DNA from: an uncultured Eubacteriales bacterium
GTDB lineage: Bacteria; Bacillota; Clostridia; Monoglobales; Monoglobaceae
Direction of reading: 5' to 3'
Assembly: GCA_905201285.1 (NCBI GenBank)
Contig: CAJKNM010000082.1
Coordinates: forward strand, 1 to 7,194
DNA length: 7,194 bases
How positions within the stretch are numbered: position 1 is the stretch's first letter; the number at the start of each line of letters is the position of its first letter. Below the pieces are notes generated by a model. The model was not told the origin of the DNA. It worked only from the letters and a program-made list of their open reading frames with translations, and ran no database searches. Both the position numbers and the translations under genes were made by a program. Below, piece by piece: positions 1-4,762 of this stretch.

Positions 1-1159
1 TCTTTCCGAACTTCATAGTCTGCCGGACTGTTCCGTCACTGAATCTCAATTCTATACCGTCAGAGCAATCAACAAAAGTAACAAGCGATACATCAAAATC
101 ATTTTTCTCGCACAGATACAATTTATCAAAAACGCTGTCGTTTGAACTCTTAAATTCAGCGGGTTTGTTATACCTATCCGCATAGTCCTTAAGCTCTGCT
201 TCCGTAACATCACTTGCCCCGAAAAGCTTATCCGACAGTTCATATAAATAATTCAATTCCGCCTGTGTGTCCTCCGAATACGCCTGTACGGCAAGAACCA
301 TATTTTTTGACGGCAAGGCCACACTCAGCTGACCGAACGCACCGTCACCTCTGAAACCCTCGGCGGCATTTCTCCAAAACTGAAAGCCATAGCCTGCCGC
401 CCAATCGGGCGCCGCATCCGAATTATTCTTCGACCACGTTTTAACGGCCGCACTTGTCCAATCCTTTGAAAGAATTCTTTTTCCGTTATACACACCTTTG
501 TTTAGATAAAGAAAGCCGAGCTTTGCCATATCCTCAGCCGAAGCATAGAAGCCAAGCGCCGCCTGTGAATTTCCGTCGGCAAACGAATCCCAATGCGTAT
601 TCGTTATTTCAAGCGGCTCAAACAGCCTTATTGAAAGGAAATCAAACATTGACATATTTGTAAACCTTCTGACTGTTTCAGACAAAATATATGTCGCGGC
701 GTTGTTATACACAAAATGCGTACCCGGCTCATTTTCGGGTTCAAAGCTTAAAAATTTGCGGACGGGGTCATTGCTCCTACAGATATTATAAAGCAGGCAC
801 GCATTATGCCCCGTATTCATCGATAAAAGATGCTTAATCCGCATTTTTGACAGATCCCGGCCGATTTTTTCAGGGCATTTATCCTTAAAAATATCCACAA
901 TCCTGTCCTCGATACTAATTATCCCATCATCAACCAAAAAACCTGCCGCGGTTGCCGAAAAACTCTTACTGAGTGAATAAATATGCTGTTTGTAATCAAA
1001 CGAATACGGAAGCGGCGCAAGCTTCAGCTTTACCTCGCCGTTATGTATAACAGCAAGCGAATGTATATCTGTTTTGCTTTTTTTACACGAATCCATAAAT
1101 TCCGCAACAGCCCCGAAATTTATTCCGCTTGCCGCATAAAGCGTGCTTTGTTCAGCCAT
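1..1159 (-). CDS. Serine hydrolase, beta-lactamase class C/esterase family (3' end outside window)
   Basis: The reading frame opens at an ATG whose first base is 1159 and stays open for 386 codons to the left edge without a stop, so the C-terminus is missing. The product has the hallmarks of the beta-lactamase/transpeptidase-like fold: SxxK as S62-L-S-K65 (nucleophile Ser62, general base Lys65), YxN as Y151-N-N153, and a third active-site element G271-D-G-A-F-G-Q277 in place of the classical KTG. That third element is the type I associate with class C-like esterases and 6-aminohexanoate-dimer-hydrolase-like proteins. No signal peptide or membrane segment is visible at the N-terminus (MAEQSTLYAASG), so it is probably cytosolic, which argues against a role as a secreted beta-lactamase. 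Residues after about 310 look like the start of a C-terminal accessory domain. It lies 36 bases after the GLUG gene and is probably co-transcribed with it. Fold assignment is confident; the substrate is unknown. Confidence 0.88.
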   Translation of the reverse strand, partial: MAEQSTLYAASGINFGAVAEFMDSCKKSKTDIHSLAVIHNGEVKLKLAPLPYSFDYKQHIYSLSKSFSATAAGFLVDDGIISIEDRIVDIFKDKCPEKIGRDLSKMRIKHLLSMNTGHNACLLYNICRSNDPVRKFLSFEPENEPGTHFVYNNAATYILSETVRRFTNMSMFDFLSIRLFEPLEITNTHWDSFADGNSQAALGFYASAEDMAKLGFLYLNKGVYNGKRILSKDWTSAAVKTWSKNNSDAAPDWAAGYGFQFWRNAAEGFRGDGAFGQLSVALPSKNMVLAVQAYSEDTQAELNYLYELSDKLFGASDVTEAELKDYADRYNKPAEFKSSNDSVFDKLYLCEKNDFDVSLVTFVDCSDGIELRFSDGTVRQTMKFGK

Positions 1160-1163
1160 TTTT

Positions 1164-1174
1164 ATCACCGCCTT
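1164..1174 (-). promoter_or_regulatory. Ribosome binding site of the serine hydrolase
   Basis: On the minus strand this reads AAGGCGGTGAT, one mismatch from the full anti-Shine-Dalgarno complement AAGGAGGTGAT. The AAGGCGG core ends 8 bases before the ATG at 1159. This fixes the start codon and shows the gene is translated independently of the preceding one, although the 36-base gap leaves little room for a separate promoter. Confidence 0.8.
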
Positions 1175-1195
1175 ATAATTATTCGGCGTTCTGTG

Positions 1196-4100
1196 TTATT
1201 GAGCCTTATTTCTATTCATAAAATGTTTAATAATTATCTTTATCCTTCTTCTCACAAGGAAGATTGCGATTCCTGCCGCCACTGCTGCCGCTATACATAT
1301 CACTATAAGCAATACCGAAGCCTTAGTCGGGGTATAAAGTATACAATATGTTGCCTCTGTGCCGGGCATATCAAGCTTTATATACTTTCCGCGCGACTTA
1401 GCCGAAATTTTCTCCCAGCCGTTGTCGGTCTTTTGCCAAACTGTATATTTTGCCTTTTCCTCATTCAGAAGTCTGATAGGGACGCTCTCGCCATCACCTA
1501 TTTCAGCGTTGTTAAGCGTTACCGTCCACACAACCACACTCTCCTCCAGCTTTGGCTGTGCGGCGGGCTCATCATCTGAATTCTGGACATGAAGCGTCGC
1601 CTTATCCGTAAACCTTCCCCCTGCAAGACCGAGAGAAAGCGTTCCGTGTTCATTTGTTTCAATACTTGAAAGCGTTGTTATCCAATGTTTATACTCGGCA
1701 TCAAGCTCTATATCACAATCCACATATTCAGTCGGAAATTCCGGCCATACGCCGAAGCAATCCTTTGTCGGCGGAATATCCGGGCATTTTATCATAGCCG
1801 TCGGCTTTCCGTACTCAACCTCGCGCGTTTCAAGAACCTCACCGTTTGCAACAAACTTAACTGTAAACCCTTTGAATCTCAAAGGCAACTCCGAAATAGC
1901 CGAAAGATTTTCATATGTGATTGGCTCGGCGTGCTTTGAATAACTTATCGAGTCTATTCCTCCAACTTCTTTATTAATAAAGAAACTGCTTCTGACCCCG
2001 TCGTTATCCTTCGCCTCACCCGCAATAGCTCCGAGGGCTTCGCTTCCCTTAACATCGCTTATGCTGTAGCAAAGCGAAATTACGTCTGACCTGCCGGCTA
2101 TACCGCCTATACTCCGCTCTCCCTCAACCGTACTCTTTGAGTAGCTCTTTCGAATTGAAGAATTACCATAGCCGGCTATACCGCCGACATAGCCTCCGTT
2201 ATCGCTCTTTACCTGGGAATAATTTTCACAGTTATAAATTGTTCCCAAATCCATACGTCCGCAGACGCCGCCGATGTCATCCTTCTTTCCGGTTATGCTT
2301 CCGTTATTTATACACTTCTGAAGAACAGCCTTTGTCTTATAGGTAAAGTTCAGGGCATCGGGTTTTTCTATGTCCTCCTCCGGGTCGCTTGAATAGTCTA
2401 TCGCCATTGTTCCGGCTATACCTCCCACATTCCTGTCGGCCTCAATCGGCGCATAGTTGGTACAGCTGTCAATCTTCCCCTGTTTAGTGCTGTTTATATC
2501 CTCATCCGAAACATCGGTGATAAGCTCTGACACAGAAAAATCCGAGGCTCTGTCGTCAAGCTGCTTTGCTTCATCAGTGAAAAGCCTTAAAATCACGTTA
2601 ATCTGTTCGCTTATCTTGTTGATATGCGAGGTCATACGGTCACCGCCGTTTTTAACCGTGTCCTCTATCTTTCCGACCTCATCGGAAATTTGGCTTAGAC
2701 TGTCGAAAAGACCGTCGCTTGACATATGATACTCGTCATTCAGTTTAACAAAGTTTATCGGTCCCGCATCTGTTATTCTTTTCAATGTGTCTGAAACATC
2801 CTGAGAAATACTTCCCATATCATCCGCAACTTCCGAAAGCGTCTTTGAGCCGTCGCTCAGTTTATCGCAGATTTTATCAATCTTATCGCTCTCGTCATCA
2901 ATATATTCTTTTAATGTGTCGTGTGAAGCGGTCAAAGCGTTACTGATATATCCGACTCCGCGGCTCAGCTTTTTCATTGCAGCTGCAATTTCATCACACG
3001 CATCGCGCATATAGCCTATTCCGTCGCTTATGTTGTCAAAGCTTATATGAACATTTGATATAATTGTCTTTATCGACTTATCAACAGTATCGCCGGCCGC
3101 CAATGAGCTTTGGACCGCCGCGGCAATCTCACTCAAACCGAGCATAATCTGCTGCCTTGCCTGATCATCCATCCAGAAATTCGGATTCTGTGATATAATC
3201 TCGGCTATCTTATTAATCGCGGCGTTTGCTTCCTGCTTTGACTTTGAAAGCTGAGCCATGGCTGCATCTAAATCCGAAAGCGCCTTTTTTATTCCATCAT
3301 AATCTCTTATGACAATCGCGTCCTGAAGCCTTGAAAGCGCCTTTGAAGCATATTTAGACGCATCGGACAGACCTCTGCTTGCAACAGCAATATCACTGAG
3401 TCCCTTTTGCATCTCGTCATATGCTTCATCAAGGTCGGGACGTGTTATCTCTATCATATCAATAGCAGCGGTAATATCATCAACCGCCGATTTTGTTTTG
3501 CCGCTGACCTCGCTCAGCTTATCGAATACCCCGCGCATATCGTCCGCCGCATCGGTAAGCACCGCCGCCTTTGCGTTTATCTCAGCGACATTGTCATTTA
3601 TGAAGCCCGTTACATCATTTTCGATATAATCAGACAGGCTGTCCATCATCTCTTTGGCGTTATCTCTTGCGCTTCCCGTTGAGCCGGACAGCTTCTTAAG
3701 CTGAGCCGAAACGTCATTGTTTGTCATATCGGCATCGTTGGTAAAATTGTTCACCATATTCTGAAGCTTATCAAGCTCTGAATCAAGATTCTTAAGTGCG
3801 GATTCAGTCACATCAAGCAGGATATACGGCTCTGCCTGACCGACAATTCCGCCGACATCCTTTCTTCCGAAAACCGAACCGTGGTTTTCACAGCCGATTA
3901 TATATCCCGACTGTCTTCCGGCGATTCCGCCGACATTATAACCCATATGCTGATAGCCTACATTGCCATAGTTCTTACAGCCTTGAATTACACCGTCGGT
4001 AAAGCCGACAATTCCGCCTGTGTCGGTGTATGACGGCAGAAGTGACTCTTCACCTTTGTCCTCGGTCTTTTTTGTTTCAACATTTTCGAGCGCCGAATTA

Positions 4101-4762
4101 ATATCAACATCTATATTTGAAAGGTCATTCTTTTTTGTATATTCAGAGTTATTAACATTTCCGCTGTTTGAACAGTTTTGAATCAAGCCCTCATTCTTGC
4201 CCGCAACACCTCCGGCAAGCTTTTCGCCTGTGACCGCGGTTGAGGACGTGCTGTATAAAATTTGACCGTTTTCGTTATTGACGCCCGCGATACCTCCAAC
4301 CGTCGAACCTCCGCTGACTGTACCCTCAAATTCACAGCCTGAGATTATGCCGGAATTACTTCCGGCGATACCGCCGATAAAATTCTTGCTTCCGCCCGGC
4401 TGAACCGACCCCGAAACGTGAAGGTCATTGACCCTTCCTCCATCCTGGATATATCTGAAAAATCCGATATTTGACCCGGAATCACTGAATGAATATCCCG
4501 AAATTTTATGCCCGTTGCCCTCAAATGTTCCGCCAAACGTAGGAATCGCCTTAAAATCCTTGCCCTTTAAGTCAATATCATCGGCGAGGACTATTTTCTT
4601 TCCCTGTGACCAGGTGTCAAGCGTACAATTTCTCGCAAGAAGAATCAAATCATCCGCCGATGAAACTATCACCGTATTATCATCTGCCGATACAATCGGA
4701 AGAATAACTGTCATCAGCATAATTATCAAAAGAATATAAGAAGTTATCCTAAGCTTTCTCAT
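1196..4762 (-). CDS. Membrane-anchored GLUG-repeat envelope protein with inserted long helical/coiled-coil domain
   Basis: This encodes 1188 residues from the ATG at 4762. That start is chosen over the in-frame ATG at 4831 because it follows AAGGAGGA at 9 bases and begins a clear signal peptide (MRKLRITSYILL..., predicted cleavage after V24-S-A26). Residues 27-125 match the usual N-terminal part of GLUG proteins (DIDL, GTFEGNGHKISGY). Six GG(I/V)xG repeat motifs at 130-308 are followed by about 450 residues of predicted helix (310-759), then five more motifs at 780-915, one degenerate (GAIAG). Residues ~966-1024 resemble a Listeria/Bacteroides-type beta repeat, then comes another beta-rich region, a transmembrane helix (~1148-1169) and a basic tail. 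No LPxTG sortase signal is present. Expected topology is outside the membrane with a C-terminal anchor. It overlaps the MMPL gene by 14 bases, suggesting coupled synthesis and a shared function, perhaps as a transporter accessory or surface scaffold. No enzymatic motif was recognised. Confidence 0.9.
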   Translation of the reverse strand: MRKLRITSYILLIIMLMTVILPIVSADDNTVIVSSADDLILLARNCTLDTWSQGKKIVLADDIDLKGKDFKAIPTFGGTFEGNGHKISGYSFSDSGSNIGFFRYIQDGGRVNDLHVSGSVQPGGSKNFIGGIAGSNSGIISGCEFEGTVSGGSTVGGIAGVNNENGQILYSTSSTAVTGEKLAGGVAGKNEGLIQNCSNSGNVNNSEYTKKNDLSNIDVDINSALENVETKKTEDKGEESLLPSYTDTGGIVGFTDGVIQGCKNYGNVGYQHMGYNVGGIAGRQSGYIIGCENHGSVFGRKDVGGIVGQAEPYILLDVTESALKNLDSELDKLQNMVNNFTNDADMTNNDVSAQLKKLSGSTGSARDNAKEMMDSLSDYIENDVTGFINDNVAEINAKAAVLTDAADDMRGVFDKLSEVSGKTKSAVDDITAAIDMIEITRPDLDEAYDEMQKGLSDIAVASRGLSDASKYASKALSRLQDAIVIRDYDGIKKALSDLDAAMAQLSKSKQEANAAINKIAEIISQNPNFWMDDQARQQIMLGLSEIAAAVQSSLAAGDTVDKSIKTIISNVHISFDNISDGIGYMRDACDEIAAAMKKLSRGVGYISNALTASHDTLKEYIDDESDKIDKICDKLSDGSKTLSEVADDMGSISQDVSDTLKRITDAGPINFVKLNDEYHMSSDGLFDSLSQISDEVGKIEDTVKNGGDRMTSHINKISEQINVILRLFTDEAKQLDDRASDFSVSELITDVSDEDINSTKQGKIDSCTNYAPIEADRNVGGIAGTMAIDYSSDPEEDIEKPDALNFTYKTKAVLQKCINNGSITGKKDDIGGVCGRMDLGTIYNCENYSQVKSDNGGYVGGIAGYGNSSIRKSYSKSTVEGERSIGGIAGRSDVISLCYSISDVKGSEALGAIAGEAKDNDGVRSSFFINKEVGGIDSISYSKHAEPITYENLSAISELPLRFKGFTVKFVANGEVLETREVEYGKPTAMIKCPDIPPTKDCFGVWPEFPTEYVDCDIELDAEYKHWITTLSSIETNEHGTLSLGLAGGRFTDKATLHVQNSDDEPAAQPKLEESVVVWTVTLNNAEIGDGESVPIRLLNEEKAKYTVWQKTDNGWEKISAKSRGKYIKLDMPGTEATYCILYTPTKASVLLIVICIAAAVAAGIAIFLVRRRIKIIIKHFMNRNKAQ
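1256..1321 (-). other. C-terminal transmembrane anchor of the GLUG protein
   Basis: Residues ~1148-1169 form an uninterrupted hydrophobic stretch (ASVLLIVICIAAAV...), followed at once by RRR (1171-1173) and K1175, K1179, R1184, K1186. This is a stop-transfer anchor with a basic cytosolic tail of about 18 residues and no acidic residue. It makes the protein single-pass with the body outside. Confidence 0.85.
1691..1867 (-). other. Listeria/Bacteroides-repeat-like beta domain in the GLUG protein
   Basis: Residues ~966-1024 show a pattern typical of these beta-grasp-like surface repeats: VKFVANGEV, then EVEYGKP, a Pro-rich turn (CPDIPPTKD), a W-P segment and a closing acidic-to-aromatic strand (DIELDAEY). 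Only one copy is present. This is a pattern match by eye, so the family name is tentative. Confidence 0.5.
1958..2485 (-). repeat. GLUG repeat block 2 (protein-level repeats)
   Basis: Motifs lie at residues 780-784, 831-835 (GGVCG), 860-864, 886-890 and a degenerate GAIAG at 911-915, with cysteines C767, C817, C834, C845 and C898. In the unit after 864 the usual Cys position is Ser873. A short acidic linker (~786-806, with DPEED) interrupts the first unit. The block continues the solenoid of block 1 after the helical insertion. Confidence 0.82.
2498..3829 (-). other. Long helical/coiled-coil domain inserted in the GLUG solenoid
   Basis: Residues ~312-755 are nearly free of the GLUG pattern. 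They are rich in A, S, D, K, L and I with heptad-like spacing (for example LKKLSG, DKLSEVSG, MKKLSRGVGYI, DKLSDGSKTLSE). Likely helix breaks lie at ~439-443 (ITRPD), 526-530 (NPNFW) and ~665-684 (AGPINF...SSDG), suggesting helices of about 126, 82, 132 and 72 residues. The texture resembles coiled-coil ectodomains of YhgE/Pip-type and other Firmicutes membrane proteins, but that is a resemblance and not a family assignment. Confidence 0.75.
3833..4390 (-). repeat. GLUG repeat block 1 (protein-level repeats)
   Basis: GG(I/V)(A/V)G motifs occur at residues 130-134, 156-160, 184-188, 249-253, 278-282 and 304-308. Most units follow one rule: nine residues from the last Gly to a conserved Cys (C143, C197, C262, C291), then typically 13 residues to the next GG. 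Known GLUG repeats build a right-handed beta-helix or beta-solenoid, here with a ladder of cysteines. A charged linker (about 204-247, rich in K, D and E) interrupts the block between the third and fourth motifs. Confidence 0.85.
4685..4762 (-). other. Signal peptide of the GLUG protein
   Basis: Residues 1-26 have a basic n-region (RKLR), a hydrophobic core (residues 8-24) and a V-S-A cleavage motif followed directly by acidic DDN. This is a Sec type I signal with no lipobox cysteine. The mature protein should begin at D27. Confidence 0.8.

Noticed and set aside
1160..1195. Possible promoter or terminator between the GLUG gene and the hydrolase
   Set aside because: The 36-base gap contains an A/T-rich stretch (AATAATTATAA on the minus strand), but no paired -35/-10 boxes and no hairpin with a T-run. 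It is taken up largely by the ribosome binding site.
983..1579. Plus-strand open frame of 198 codons, and other plus-strand frames across the window
   Set aside because: They lie antisense to well-supported minus-strand genes, have Cys/Arg/Tyr-rich compositions typical of shadow translations, and show no recognisable domain or ribosome binding site.
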